From: Ketobacter sp963922875
Lineage (GTDB): Bacteria > Pseudomonadota > Gammaproteobacteria > Pseudomonadales > Ketobacteraceae
Direction of reading: 5' to 3'
DNA length: 64,000 nt
Assembly (NCBI GenBank): GCA_963922875.1
Contig: CAWUJH010000006.1
Coordinates: 186,001 to 250,000 of the forward strand
Part shown: piece by piece, positions 7,774 to 17,482 of the stretch
Layout: every line of letters starts with the position of its first letter
Numbering within the stretch: the stretch's first letter is position 1
Made by a program: the position numbers and the translations under genes
Notes under the pieces: model-generated
The model's database searches: none
The model's input: the letters and a program-made list of their open reading frames with translations, nothing else
What the model was told of the DNA's origin: nothing

Positions 7774-7967
7774 CTCTTTTATGTGGCTGAGCCATGTTTG
7801 AACGCTGTTCCTTAACGAAAGCTCTCCACTCAAAGAAACCGTCGGCCTCCAATCTTATTATCCCTAATAGAATCAATTTGCTCGGCCATTTCAGATAGTC
7901 GAGTTTAGAGAAGTTATTCCTGGGCAAACGTTATATAATTAGGGAAATCTGACCTGGGGGATTTTTA

Positions 7968-9776
7968 GTGGAAATCAATTACATTCTTACCTTTTCAGGC
8001 ATTGCGTTTTTAGGTTTCTTTTGTCAGTGGGTCGCCTGGAAGATGCGACTGCCTGCAATTCTCTTTCTTTTAATGGCTGGAATTGTTTCCGGTTCCGTAT
8101 TGAATTTACTCAACCCCGACCAAGTTTTCGGTGAGATGTTGTTCCCTGTGGTCTCGGTCGCGGTGGCCATTATTCTGTTCGAAGGGAGCCTTTCGCTTAA
8201 GTTTAAAGAGATAAAAGGCATTGAGAAAGTAGTCTGGCGAATGGTAACCGTGGGCGTTTTGTTCAGCTGGCTATCTATTGCTTTATTTTGTTATTGGTTG
8301 TTGGACCTGGATTGGCACTTAGCGGCTTTGTTTGGAGCTATGGTGGTGGTCACAGGTCCGACGGTGATTGGTCCTATGTTGCGTTCGGTGCGACCACAAG
8401 CGGCAATCGCCAATATTTTGCGTTGGGAAAGCATTCTTATTGACCCGCTTGGCGCGCTGTTGGCGGTGTTGGTATTTAACTTTATTGTGGTGCAAACAAC
8501 CGGTGGTAATGAATGGCTAGCGGTTACCTTTGTGTTTGGCAAAATATTGATAGCCGGTGCGTTATTTGGCTGTGGCGCCGGTTATCTTTGCGGTATCTTA
8601 ATGCGCAAAGACCTTATTCCTGAGTTTTTACATAACTTTTTCATTTTGGCTTCCGTGGTCGTGGTGTTTGGTTTATCCAATACATTAGAGCATGAGTCTG
8701 GTTTGTTAGCAGTGACAGTCATGGGTATTTGGCTAGCAAATATGAGGGGTGTGGAAACAGCTGATATTGTTGATTTTAAAGAAAGCCTAAGCATAGTATT
8801 GATTTCCGGTTTATTCATTCTGTTGGCGGCTAGAGTTGATATAAACGAGTTAATAACGCTGGGTTGGCAGTCGCTCTTGGTGTTGGCCTTTGTTCAGTTG
8901 GTGGCACGACCCTTAAAGATATTATTTTCCACATTAGGTGCGGATCTCAATTGGCGAGAAAAAGTAATGATTTCGTGGATTGGACCGCGCGGAATTATTG
9001 CGGCAGCGGTTTCCGCTTTGTTCGCAATCCGACTCGATCAATTGGGCTTTGAAAATGCGAATGTGTTAGTGACCCTGACCTTTGTTGTTATCATTGGTAC
9101 GGTGGTACTGCAAAGTTTAACGGCAAAGCCATTAGCCAAGTTTCTGGGTGTGCGCGAGCCATCGCCTCAGGGTTTATTGATCGTGGGTGCTAACGGGGTC
9201 GCTCGTGCTATCGCTAAGGCAGTGAAGGCAAGTGGATTTGAGGTGCTCTTAGCGGATAGTTATCGAACCAATATTTTGGAAGCGCGTATGCTGGGTCTTA
9301 AGGTGTTTCTTGGTAATCCAGTATCAAGTCTTGCTGAAAAGGAAATAAATTTAGTGGGCATTGGGCGTATGTTGGGGCTGTCGCAAAATGAAGATTTGAA
9401 TTTTTTGGCAGCCCAACGCTATCAACGTGAGTTTGGCAAGAAGGGCATCTTTACCCTGGGTAGCCAAGCCAGTCAGTTCAAAAGCGAACGTCATTTGGTA
9501 TCTGAAGATATGAAAGGACAGGTGTTGTTTGGTGGTGATTGTACCTATGGCAAACTGGCCAGCATGATAGCCCGCGGCGCGGTGATGCGAACCACTAATA
9601 TTAGCGAAGAGTTTACGCTAGAAGATTACATCAAGCAGTATGGTGACAACAAAGTGATCCCAATGTTTGTTGTCACCACCAAAAAGAAACTGTTAGTGCT
9701 TACCAAATCGCCCACTAAGGAAGAAGTGGTATCCGGTTGTAAGATTATTGCTCTAGTCCCCGTTGAGGAGGACTAG
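7968..9776 (+). CDS. CPA1-type Na+(K+)/H+ antiporter with C-terminal TrkA-N (RCK) domain, 602 aa
   Basis: The first 390 residues form about 12 membrane helices with antiporter signatures: ILFEGSLSL early, GPTVIGPML and a WIGPRGIIAAAV stretch that matches the conserved region of NhaP/KefB-like exchangers. The C-terminal 200 residues form a Rossmann-type NAD-binding fold beginning LLIVGANGVAR, so transport may be gated by nucleotide. It would exchange monovalent cations for protons across the inner membrane. The start is GTG at 7968 after a CTGGGGG ribosome site, and a TATAAT at 7934 could be its -10 box. It converges on fadE. Confident at family level, not on ion specificity. Confidence 0.9.
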   Translation: MEINYILTFSGIAFLGFFCQWVAWKMRLPAILFLLMAGIVSGSVLNLLNPDQVFGEMLFPVVSVAVAIILFEGSLSLKFKEIKGIEKVVWRMVTVGVLFSWLSIALFCYWLLDLDWHLAALFGAMVVVTGPTVIGPMLRSVRPQAAIANILRWESILIDPLGALLAVLVFNFIVVQTTGGNEWLAVTFVFGKILIAGALFGCGAGYLCGILMRKDLIPEFLHNFFILASVVVVFGLSNTLEHESGLLAVTVMGIWLANMRGVETADIVDFKESLSIVLISGLFILLAARVDINELITLGWQSLLVLAFVQLVARPLKILFSTLGADLNWREKVMISWIGPRGIIAAAVSALFAIRLDQLGFENANVLVTLTFVVIIGTVVLQSLTAKPLAKFLGVREPSPQGLLIVGANGVARAIAKAVKASGFEVLLADSYRTNILEARMLGLKVFLGNPVSSLAEKEINLVGIGRMLGLSQNEDLNFLAAQRYQREFGKKGIFTLGSQASQFKSERHLVSEDMKGQVLFGGDCTYGKLASMIARGAVMRTTNISEEFTLEDYIKQYGDNKVIPMFVVTTKKKLLVLTKSPTKEEVVSGCKIIALVPVEED

Positions 9777-9778
9777 AG
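9751..9778 (+). other. Perfect 9-bp inverted repeat across the antiporter stop codon
   Basis: CTCTAGTCC (9751-9759) and GGACTAGAG (9770-9778) are exact reverse complements with a 10-base loop. The second arm contains the stop codon. No T run follows on either strand, so it is at best a weak bidirectional hairpin between the convergent antiporter and fadE genes. Confidence 0.5.
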
Positions 9779-9805
9779 CACTCCAGTAGGCTCATTAGAC
9801 AAGGA

Positions 9806-12334
9806 TTACGGCTTTTTCGGCTGTTGCTGTTTAGCCAGTTCTGCCGGCCTTTCCGCGAGTTTCATTTTGCCTTTACTGGCTTTTGCTAATGCTTTGATAC
9901 TATCACCTTGGAAAGCGTCGACACGGATAACATCGTAAAGTGCTTCTAAAGTTTCCTCTAATTTATCACGGCAGCTTTCATCAAGAATGTTGTTGCGAAT
10001 AGCCCAGTCTACTACTTCCGCTCGCTCGTGACCCATTAATAGCGCGATATCCTCGAGGTCATCAATATCACGGCTATGGATAGCTTTATGCAATGCCATG
10101 CGTTCCTTTGCGGTGTCGTTGGCTAACCGATAGGCATTCAATACCCGTCCCAGAATATCTTTGGGATCCGTATTGATATAGCTACCACGGGCAAGCTCTA
10201 GCCTTAGGGGGGTGTCTTTGATGATGGTGGCGGCTACTTTACTGCCAAGTTCATCTGTCGGGCCGGAATTACCGAGTGAGCCCAGTGGGAATACCAGCAA
10301 GCGCAACGGCCAACGTAAAAGTGGAACTGGAAAATTAGTGATAGCCGCGAGTAAACTTTGCTGCAATTCTGCAAGGGATTTTTCCAGGCTCCATTCCACC
10401 AATACTCGCTGATCCTCAGGATAGCCACTGTCATGCCAATATTTAATCACTGCTGAGGCATAGTAAAGATGAGTCAGGGCATCCGCCATCCGTCCCGAAA
10501 GGCGCTGTTTGGCTTTTAAGCCACCACCCACAGTGAGTAGGATGAAATCAGTTAAGGTGGCAAAAGCGGCGGAAAAACGCGCCAGTTGGCGATAATATTT
10601 TTTTAAGCCGCCTTTATCTGGCACTGGTTCCAACAGACCAAAGGATGCACCCAAGAAAAAGGTTCTGACGGTATTGCGCAGGCTATGGGCCACATGGGGG
10701 AAAAAGACTTCATCAAAGGCTTTAGTGGCTTCCTCTTCATCACTCATGCCTGCAGCTTCTATTTCAGCCACTATATAGGGATGGCAGCGTATCGCGCCTT
10801 GGCCAAACACCATTAAGCTGCGCGTAAGGATATTGGCACCTTCCACAGTAATGCCAATGGGTACAGCCTGGTAAGCGCTGGCCATAAAATTGCGTGGCCC
10901 GGTGATAACGCCACGCCCGGCGACTACATCCATGGAGTGGTTGATCACTTTACGCATGAGATCGGTGTTGCGGTATTTTAATAACGCGGAGGGCACCGAA
11001 GGACGCACACCCCGGTCCAGCATGCCGCTGGTGAGTAGTCGCGCACTGTTCATCATATAGGTATAACCGGCGATGGGTTCGAGGGCTTCTTGAATGCCTT
11101 CAAAGTTACTGATAGCACGACCGAATTGTTCTCGAACGTAGGCATAGCTGCCGGTACTCAAGCTGGCGGCTTTACCGGCACCAGTGCCCAAAGCAGGCAG
11201 TGAAATGGAGCGGCCGATGGATAAGCATTCCAGCAGCATGGTCCAGCCTTTGCCCAACATCTCTTGACCACCAATAACAAAGTCCATGGGGATGAAGACT
11301 TCGTTGCCCCAGGTGGGCCCGTTCATGAATACCGTATTCATGGGCATGTGACGGGCACCATGATTAACGCCTTCTACGGTTTCGGGAATCAGTACGCAGG
11401 TGACGCCAATTTCTTCCTCGTCACCTAAAAGGCTACCCGGATCATAAACCTTGATGGCCAAACCAATAAGCGTGGCCACCGGGGCCAAGGTGATGTAGCG
11501 TTTGTTCCAGGTAACCTTTAAACCCAGTACTGATTTGCCTTCCCATTCGCCTCGACACACGATGCCCTTATCGGGGATGGCGCCAGCATCGGAGCCGGCC
11601 ACTGGAGAGGTGAGGGCGAAACAGGGGACTTCCTCTCCTTTTGCCAAGCGCGGGAGGTAATACTCTTTTTGCTTATCCGTGCCGTAGTGCATTAACAACT
11701 CACCGGGTCCCAGTGAATTTGGCACCATGACAGTGACTGCCGCGCTTACACAGCGAGTGGACAGCTTCATTACAATTTCAGAATGTGCCGTGGCAGAGAA
11801 GCCTTTGCCGCCTTGCTCTTTGGGAATAACCAAACCAAAGAACCCCTGTTCTTTAATGAAGGCCCAGGCTTCTTCCGGCAGATCGTAGTATTCATTGGTA
11901 ATTTTCCAGTCATCCAACATGCCGCACAGCGTTTCCACAGGACCATCAACAAAGGCTTGTTCTTCTTCGGTTAATCGAGCAGGCCGATAGTCGTGTAACT
12001 TTTGCCAGTTGGGCTTACCGGAAAATAGTTCACCATCCCAATCCACATTGCCAGAATTAAGAGCTTCTTGTTCAGTGGATGACAGGGTGGGGAGGCGACC
12101 ACGTACCCATTTTAGTAAAGGTGCACTGAGTTTTTGTTGGCGTAATTCTGATGGCCACATGGCCAGCAAAATAGTGCCTAACAGGATCAAGGTGATCAGG
12201 CTGGTAAAAAAGCCCCAGCAGCTTAATGCCATGCCGATGAGGGCCGCAGCGATGAGTATGCCTGTTGATATTGTTTTTTGAACGCCGCAATAGAGCAGAA
12301 CTGCTCCGGCAATCAGGACAAGAATAATTCCCAT
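9806..12334 (-). CDS. fadE: Acyl-CoA dehydrogenase FadE, 842 aa
   Basis: The length and order match the long membrane-anchored FadE of gammaproteobacteria: two N-terminal transmembrane segments (residues 1-60), an acyl-CoA dehydrogenase core (about 90-520; GFFGLVIPKEQGGKG, ALTSPVAGSDAG, FGRAISNFEGI), and the C-terminal domain characteristic of FadE-type enzymes (DUF1974). It catalyses the first, FAD-dependent oxidation step of fatty acid beta-oxidation on the inner membrane. It is a single gene, not in an operon with deaD, whose terminator intervenes. A 15-base palindrome 32 bases upstream of the start is a likely operator. Confidence 0.95.
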   Translation of the reverse strand: MGIILVLIAGAVLLYCGVQKTISTGILIAAALIGMALSCWGFFTSLITLILLGTILLAMWPSELRQQKLSAPLLKWVRGRLPTLSSTEQEALNSGNVDWDGELFSGKPNWQKLHDYRPARLTEEEQAFVDGPVETLCGMLDDWKITNEYYDLPEEAWAFIKEQGFFGLVIPKEQGGKGFSATAHSEIVMKLSTRCVSAAVTVMVPNSLGPGELLMHYGTDKQKEYYLPRLAKGEEVPCFALTSPVAGSDAGAIPDKGIVCRGEWEGKSVLGLKVTWNKRYITLAPVATLIGLAIKVYDPGSLLGDEEEIGVTCVLIPETVEGVNHGARHMPMNTVFMNGPTWGNEVFIPMDFVIGGQEMLGKGWTMLLECLSIGRSISLPALGTGAGKAASLSTGSYAYVREQFGRAISNFEGIQEALEPIAGYTYMMNSARLLTSGMLDRGVRPSVPSALLKYRNTDLMRKVINHSMDVVAGRGVITGPRNFMASAYQAVPIGITVEGANILTRSLMVFGQGAIRCHPYIVAEIEAAGMSDEEEATKAFDEVFFPHVAHSLRNTVRTFFLGASFGLLEPVPDKGGLKKYYRQLARFSAAFATLTDFILLTVGGGLKAKQRLSGRMADALTHLYYASAVIKYWHDSGYPEDQRVLVEWSLEKSLAELQQSLLAAITNFPVPLLRWPLRLLVFPLGSLGNSGPTDELGSKVAATIIKDTPLRLELARGSYINTDPKDILGRVLNAYRLANDTAKERMALHKAIHSRDIDDLEDIALLMGHERAEVVDWAIRNNILDESCRDKLEETLEALYDVIRVDAFQGDSIKALAKASKGKMKLAERPAELAKQQQPKKP

Positions 12335-12365
12335 AAAAAATCTCCGTATTTCTATGTGTGACGCA

Positions 12366-12380
12366 TTTCAACGGTTGAAA
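12366..12380 (-). promoter_or_regulatory. Candidate operator palindrome in front of fadE
   Basis: TTTCAAC-G-GTTGAAA is a perfect 7-1-7 palindrome 32 bases upstream of the fadE start. Its position suits a repressor of fatty-acid degradation. PsrA, a TetR-family fatty-acid regulator, recognises related CAAAC/GTTTG dyads, but the match here is not exact, so the protein is uncertain. Confidence 0.5.
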
Positions 12381-12481
12381 AGTCGGCTAAATTTTGCTGC
12401 GGTGTACTTTTGAGGCAGTTGTAATCTCCATAGGTTCCATTGCATTGGTATGTATGCATTGGTGAGCCCATAGTAAATCAC

Positions 12482-12510
12482 AAAAAAACGGCCCTGGGTA
12501 ACGGGCCGTT
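12482..12510 (-). terminator. Intrinsic terminator of deaD
   Basis: An eight-base stem (AACGGCCC 12487-12494, GGGCCGTT 12503-12510) with an eight-base loop is followed, on the minus strand, by a run of seven T residues. It lies seven bases after the deaD stop codon. Confidence 0.92.
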
Positions 12511-12516
12511 GGAAGA

Positions 12517-14352
12517 TTATTTTTTGTCTAGTTTGCGACCAGGCTTAGGCTTTTGCCGCCGAGCTTTGGGTGGCTCCGAACCACCTTTCTTATTGGGCTT
12601 GCTAGGTTTGCGGGGCGCAGATTTTTCATCGTTGCTTTTTTCGGGCTGTTCTTTGCCATAGCGAGTCAGCTTCAATGGGTATTTTCGTATTCTCACACTT
12701 TTTAGTTGGTTGAACAGCTCTTTTGGCATACCTGCGGGTAAATCCACGGTGGAGTAGTCTCCGCGCATATGGATTTCACCAATATATTCACTTTCTATAC
12801 CGGCTTCGTTGGCAATCGCGCCCACGATGTCGCCCGGCTTGGCACCTTGAGTTTTACCCACTTCCAAGCGAAATCGTTCCATATCCACTTCAGGATAATC
12901 CCGTAAACGACTGGGTTCTGGATCAATGGCCGTTTCGCCTCGGCTGGAACGGTCTCTACCGGATCGCTCGCCACTAGACCTTTCACCACTGGATCGTTCT
13001 CGGCTGGGTCTTTCATTAACGGGTGCCATTGCGGGTGGCTCCAGCGGTAGATCTTCCTGCAATAAGTCGATCAGTGTTGCCGCTAAAAGTTGCGCGTCTA
13101 TTTCTTGTTCTTTACAGATTTCCTCAACCAACTGTTGAGACAAGTCAGACGCCGGATTTTGCTGTGCTTTAGCGATCCGTTGTTTAAAACGTTCTACTCG
13201 TTGCTCCTTGACCACATTGTTGTTGGGCATGGAGGCTCGAGGTATCGTTTGACGAGTATCCCGCTCAATAGTTTTTAACAGGCGGTTTTCCCGGTGAGTA
13301 ACAAACAGAACGGTCTCGCCACTGCGCCCAGCACGCCCGGTACGACCGATGCGGTGCACGTAGGATTCACTGTCATAGGGAATATCAAAGTTCACTACAT
13401 GGCTAAATCGATCAACGTCCAATCCTCTGGCGGCAACGTCGGTAGCTACTAGAATGTCGAATTTGTTTTTCTTCAGGCCAATAATGGTTTTTTCCCGCTG
13501 ATTTTGGTTTATCGCACCATGGATGGCTTCCGCTCGGTAGCCCCAGGCATTAACCTTTTCCGCCACTTCACTGGCGCTTTCACGGGTTCTTACGAATACA
13601 ATTACGGCGTCGAAGGAGCGGGTTTCAAAGTATCGACGCAAGGCTTCCAGTTTTTGGCGACCATCAACCAACCAATAGGACTGCTCGATCTTGTCTACTG
13701 TCGCGGTGGCTGATTTAATCACCAGGTGTTCTGGGTTTTTAAGGTACTTGTTGGCAATCCGTCGAATCGGTTCTGGCATGGTTGCCGAGAACAGCGCGGT
13801 TTGTTGCTCGCCAGAACAGTGGCTAAGAATAGTTTCCACATCATCGATGAAGCCCATGCGCAGCATTTCGTCCGCTTCATCCAGAACCAGGGTTTTGATC
13901 CCTTTAATATTTAACGTACCCCGACGCAAATGATCCAATACGCGCCCAGGAGTCCCCACCACTACATGCACCCCTTTCTTTAGCAATTGTAATTGCGGGC
14001 GGAAGTCTTGGCCGCCGTAGATTGGTGCTATCCGAAAGCCTTTCAAATGACGAGCATAGCGCTGGAATGCTTCTGCGACTTGTACCGCCAGTTCACGGGT
14101 TGGTGTCATTACCAGAATTTGGGTTTCAGGGGCAGACATATCTAAATTTGCTAACAGCGGTAGCGCAAACGCTGCCGTTTTTCCGGTTCCGGTTTGTGCT
14201 TGGCCGATCAAATCCTTGCCTGCTAGCACCACTGGAATGCTCGCAGCTTGAATGGGGGATGGCGATTCGTAGCCGAGCTCGCTCAAGGATTGCAAGACAA
14301 AGTCTGGCATGCCGAGTTCAGCGAAGCCCTGGCTTTTTGTGGGTTCAGACAT
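12517..14352 (-). CDS. deaD: DEAD-box ATP-dependent RNA helicase DeaD/CsdA, 611 aa
   Basis: All helicase motifs are present in order: Q motif (GFAELGMPDFVLQSL), motif I AQTGTGKT, DEAD, SAT, and motif VI HRIGRTGRAGR, covering residues 1-370. A DbpA-type RNA-binding domain is near residues 490-560. Between them is an Arg/Ser/Glu-rich low-complexity stretch (repeats of ERSSG), and a basic Lys/Pro tail ends the protein. This is the architecture of the cold-shock helicase CsdA, which acts on ribosome assembly and RNA turnover in the cytoplasm. The gene has its own terminator and stands alone. Confidence 0.95.
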   Translation of the reverse strand: MSEPTKSQGFAELGMPDFVLQSLSELGYESPSPIQAASIPVVLAGKDLIGQAQTGTGKTAAFALPLLANLDMSAPETQILVMTPTRELAVQVAEAFQRYARHLKGFRIAPIYGGQDFRPQLQLLKKGVHVVVGTPGRVLDHLRRGTLNIKGIKTLVLDEADEMLRMGFIDDVETILSHCSGEQQTALFSATMPEPIRRIANKYLKNPEHLVIKSATATVDKIEQSYWLVDGRQKLEALRRYFETRSFDAVIVFVRTRESASEVAEKVNAWGYRAEAIHGAINQNQREKTIIGLKKNKFDILVATDVAARGLDVDRFSHVVNFDIPYDSESYVHRIGRTGRAGRSGETVLFVTHRENRLLKTIERDTRQTIPRASMPNNNVVKEQRVERFKQRIAKAQQNPASDLSQQLVEEICKEQEIDAQLLAATLIDLLQEDLPLEPPAMAPVNERPSRERSSGERSSGERSGRDRSSRGETAIDPEPSRLRDYPEVDMERFRLEVGKTQGAKPGDIVGAIANEAGIESEYIGEIHMRGDYSTVDLPAGMPKELFNQLKSVRIRKYPLKLTRYGKEQPEKSNDEKSAPRKPSKPNKKGGSEPPKARRQKPKPGRKLDKK

Positions 14353-14472
14353 GGATTGGGGCCTGCGGTGTAGCTACAACAACGTTCCAGAAGGGGAGTA
14401 GCAAGGTTATATGGGAGGCGGATTATAGGCGCTTTTTAGTGATCTGTTAACTGTTGATATTAAATTTACCCT

Positions 14473-14496
14473 AGCCCGCCTTGGTGCTGGCGGGCT
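14473..14496 (-). terminator. Hairpin after hemL, weak terminator
   Basis: AGCCCGCC and GGCGGGCT form a GC-rich eight-base stem with an eight-base loop just after the hemL stop. Only a poor T tract follows on the minus strand (AGGGTAAATTT), so it may pause rather than fully terminate. Confidence 0.6.
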
Positions 14497-14506
14497 GAAA
14501 TAGGAT

Positions 14507-15790
14507 TTATTTCAATGCTTTCATTGCCTTGCGAGCAGCGCTAAGAGTTTGATCTAATTCGCGGTCGCCATGAGCGGCTGAAATAAAACCGGCCTCATAG
14601 GCGCTAGGTGCCAGATAGATCCCCTCATTAAGCATTAAGTGGAAAAAGTGTTGAAAACGTTCGAGATGGCAGCGGGTAACCTGTTCAAACCGAGTAATGA
14701 CTTTTTCATCGGTGAAGAAAAAGCCAAACATACCACCCACCTGGTGGGTAGAAAAAGGTATTCCGGCTTCTTCAGCGGCATTATTTAGTCCACGCATCAA
14801 GGTTGCAGCCCGCTGCTCTAAGTTGGTGTAAAAATCACGCCCTGAGATCTCCTTGAGCATGGCGAGTCCGGCGGCCATCGCCACGGGATTGCCAGATAGC
14901 GTACCTGCCTGGTAGACCGGGCCGGTGGGGGCGATATATTCCATGATTTCCCTTTTACCACCGAACGCTCCCACCGGCATGCCGCCGCCGATAACTTTAC
15001 CCAGGGTCGTCAGGTCTGGAGTTATTCCATAAACACCCTGAGCGCCTTTTAGGGAGCAGCGGAAACCAGTCATCACTTCATCCAGGATAAGAACGGAACC
15101 CGACTCGTCACACACCTGACGCAAGGCCTCCAGAAACCCAGGCACTGGCGGTACGCAATTCATGTTACCGGCAACGGGCTCCACGATAATGGCGGCAATC
15201 TGATCCCCCATTTCCTGGAACAGGTTTTTGACTTGTTCAATATTGTTGTACTCCAGGGTCAGCGTATGTTCTGCCACGCTGGCAGGCACACCGGGTGAAC
15301 TGGGTACGCCTAAAGTGAGTGCTCCTGAGCCTGCTTTTACCAGCAGGGAATCGGCATGGCCGTGATAGCAGCCTTCAAATTTGACGATTTTGTCACGCCC
15401 AGTAAAGCCACGGGCCAGGCGAATCGCCGACATGGTGGCTTCCGTACCAGAGCTGACCATGCGCACTAAATCCATGGTATCGAAAATCTCGCACACCTTG
15501 TATGCCATTTCCACTTCTATAGCCGTGGGAGCACCAAAGCTTAAGCCTTTTTCTGCGGCTTCCTGAACGGCACGAACAATCGAGGGGTGAGCATGGCCCA
15601 GGATCATAGGCCCCCAGGAACCCACATAATCAATATATTGCCGATCGTCTTCGTCTATTAGGTAGGCTCCCCGTCCGGATTTAAAGAAAACCGGTACGCC
15701 GCCAACACCCTTAAAGGCTCTAACCGGGCTGTTTACTCCCCCTGGAATGTGGACTTGGGCATCGGCAAATAGGATTTCTGATCGAGTCAT
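14507..15790 (-). CDS. hemL: Glutamate-1-semialdehyde 2,1-aminomutase HemL, 427 aa
   Basis: This PLP enzyme converts glutamate-1-semialdehyde to 5-aminolevulinate in the C5 route to tetrapyrroles. The start (ADAQVHIPGGVNSPVRAFKGVGG), the PLP-lysine region (TTLGKVIGGGMPVGAFGG) and the GSEAT-like phosphate-binding motif SSGTEATMSA are all typical, and the length is standard. It follows thiE by 11 bases, so it is last in a thiD-thiE-hemL operon, an arrangement common in Pseudomonas and relatives. Cytoplasmic. Identification is secure. Confidence 0.97.
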   Translation of the reverse strand: MTRSEILFADAQVHIPGGVNSPVRAFKGVGGVPVFFKSGRGAYLIDEDDRQYIDYVGSWGPMILGHAHPSIVRAVQEAAEKGLSFGAPTAIEVEMAYKVCEIFDTMDLVRMVSSGTEATMSAIRLARGFTGRDKIVKFEGCYHGHADSLLVKAGSGALTLGVPSSPGVPASVAEHTLTLEYNNIEQVKNLFQEMGDQIAAIIVEPVAGNMNCVPPVPGFLEALRQVCDESGSVLILDEVMTGFRCSLKGAQGVYGITPDLTTLGKVIGGGMPVGAFGGKREIMEYIAPTGPVYQAGTLSGNPVAMAAGLAMLKEISGRDFYTNLEQRAATLMRGLNNAAEEAGIPFSTHQVGGMFGFFFTDEKVITRFEQVTRCHLERFQHFFHLMLNEGIYLAPSAYEAGFISAAHGDRELDQTLSAARKAMKALK

Positions 15791-15801
15791 TGGCGTGGCC
15801 T

Positions 15802-16461
15802 TTAGGGTTGAAATTGACGACGTTTGAGACGGCTAAACAGGGTTTGATAGCGTTGGCAGTGATCAAGAATATTGTCTTGACTGAATATATCGTGAACAAC
15901 GGCTACCATGTCGAATCCCGCCTCGATTAATGGAGCGGCATTATTCAATGTTATGCCTCCAATAGCAACGCAGGGCAGGGGGCAGTGTTGGATATAGGCG
16001 CTGATAACAGCGAGTTCTGCGGGTTTGGCGTCGGGCTTGGTGCTTGACGGGTAAAATCGGCCAAATGCCAGGTAATCTGCCCCTGCTGACTGAGCCTGAG
16101 CCGCTAAATCCACACTGCCATGACAGGTGGCTCCGATCAAACAATGGCTACCCAGCTTCTCGCGGGCCTGCTCAATAGTGAGGTCTTCCTGCCCCAGGTG
16201 CACACCATCGGCGTCCACGGCCAGGCACAGATCAACATTGTCGTTGATGATTAACAGTGCGTTGTAGGTGGCGGTAAGTTGTTTGAGTTGACGAGCAATT
16301 TTCTCCTGAGTCGTGAAAGGCAGCTGTTTTTCACGATATTGAATGATTTTTACCCCAGCTTCCAATGCCGCCTGCACTTGTGCTTTGATCTGTTCCGGTG
16401 GAGTCAACCGGGAGTCAGTAATTGCGTACAAGCCGCTTAGTAAGTCAGTGCTTAGGTCCAT
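15802..16461 (-). CDS. thiE: Thiamine-phosphate synthase ThiE, 219 aa
   Basis: A TIM-barrel enzyme that joins the pyrimidine (HMP-PP) and thiazole (THZ-P) moieties into thiamine phosphate. Visible motifs are KIIQYREK near the N-terminus, LLIINDNVDL, GVHLGQEDL, IGATCHG and the C-terminal CVAIGGI phosphate-binding loop. The start codon lies inside the 3' end of thiD (10-base overlap), indicating translational coupling. Standard length, no anomalies. Confidence 0.96.
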   Translation of the reverse strand: MDLSTDLLSGLYAITDSRLTPPEQIKAQVQAALEAGVKIIQYREKQLPFTTQEKIARQLKQLTATYNALLIINDNVDLCLAVDADGVHLGQEDLTIEQAREKLGSHCLIGATCHGSVDLAAQAQSAGADYLAFGRFYPSSTKPDAKPAELAVISAYIQHCPLPCVAIGGITLNNAAPLIEAGFDMVAVVHDIFSQDNILDHCQRYQTLFSRLKRRQFQP

Positions 16462-17231
16462 TGGGCGAGAAACTTCTGTCCGTGTCCCAATTGCTGAGCC
16501 TGGGCAATGATTTTGCTAACGCAGGTTTGGGCATCACGGACAGCCGCGAGTACCGAAGATCCATGTGCAACATAGCCTGCAATAGCGGAAGCCAGGCTGC
16601 AGCCAGTACCGTGAAATTCACCGGGTAAGCGTTGTTGTCGGTAGTCTGCCAGAAATTGACGGTGTCCCCAAAGACGATTAACTACGGTGTCGGTGGGTTC
16701 GTGTCCGCCCGTAATTAATACATAATCTGCGCCCCCAGCCATCAACTGTTGTGCGCAGGCATCCAGGGTGTCGGCGTCGCTGCACAAGAGGCGGGCTTCT
16801 GGTGTGTTGGGGGTAATAATGGAACAGTAAGGGATCAGCAGCTCATTCAGCGCTCCCACCAATTCCGCCTCGGCAAGACTGCCACCACCGCCTGCCGCGA
16901 TTACCGGATCTAGAATCAGCGGAATATCCGGGTATTCATTGACGATGGTATGGATGGCTTCCACGTTGGCAATGGAACCCGTCATGCCAATTTTGAATGC
17001 CGCTACTGGCAAATCTTCCAATACGGCCCGCGCTTGGGCAATGATCAAGGCGCTGGAGACCGGGGTAAAATCCTTAACATTGCGACTATCCTGGATCGTG
17101 AGAGCGGTTATTACAGAGCAGGGATGACAGCCAAGTCGACTCAAGGTTGAGATGTCGGCCTGCACTCCTGCTCCACCGCTGGGGTCGTGTCCGGAAAAGA
17201 CCATTACAATGGGTGGGGCAATAGTATCCAC
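16452..17231 (-). CDS. thiD: Hydroxymethylpyrimidine/phosphomethylpyrimidine kinase ThiD, 259 aa
   Basis: A ribokinase-fold enzyme that phosphorylates HMP twice for thiamine synthesis. Diagnostic stretches are SGHDPSGGAGVQADI at the N-terminus, the DPV motif near residue 115 (LILDPVIAAGGGG), and the C-terminal anion hole GTGCSLASAIA. It is the first gene of the thiD-thiE-hemL operon. I looked for a TPP riboswitch in the 250 bases upstream and found none of its conserved segments. Confidence 0.96.
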   Translation of the reverse strand: MDTIAPPIVMVFSGHDPSGGAGVQADISTLSRLGCHPCSVITALTIQDSRNVKDFTPVSSALIIAQARAVLEDLPVAAFKIGMTGSIANVEAIHTIVNEYPDIPLILDPVIAAGGGGSLAEAELVGALNELLIPYCSIITPNTPEARLLCSDADTLDACAQQLMAGGADYVLITGGHEPTDTVVNRLWGHRQFLADYRQQRLPGEFHGTGCSLASAIAGYVAHGSSVLAAVRDAQTCVSKIIAQAQQLGHGQKFLAQWT

Positions 17232-17482
17232 GTTGATCCAGCCTCTTGCGATAGTTTGATGAGCTGCTCTAATAACACAGCTATGTTACTCTTTTTGGGT
17301 TAAAAATCTTCCAATGTCAATGATTTAACGGCCTAAATACAGGTTCAAAAATCAGGAAGGTTCCTGCTTCTGGGTGTATAATTGGAGCTTACGGCTAACT
17401 TATGGCCGATGGTGCGACTTACCAGACTCAAGACTGGCTAGGTCACAGTAGTTTCACTAACAACAGCATAAAGAAGTAAACC

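Noticed and set aside
7655..7927. Minus-strand 90-codon frame over the YqjE-like gene end
   Set aside because: Antisense shadow of the YqjE-like gene in half its length, no ribosome site, no family.
17232..17482. TPP riboswitch upstream of thiD
   Set aside because: None of the conserved segments of the thiamine pyrophosphate aptamer could be found on the minus strand.
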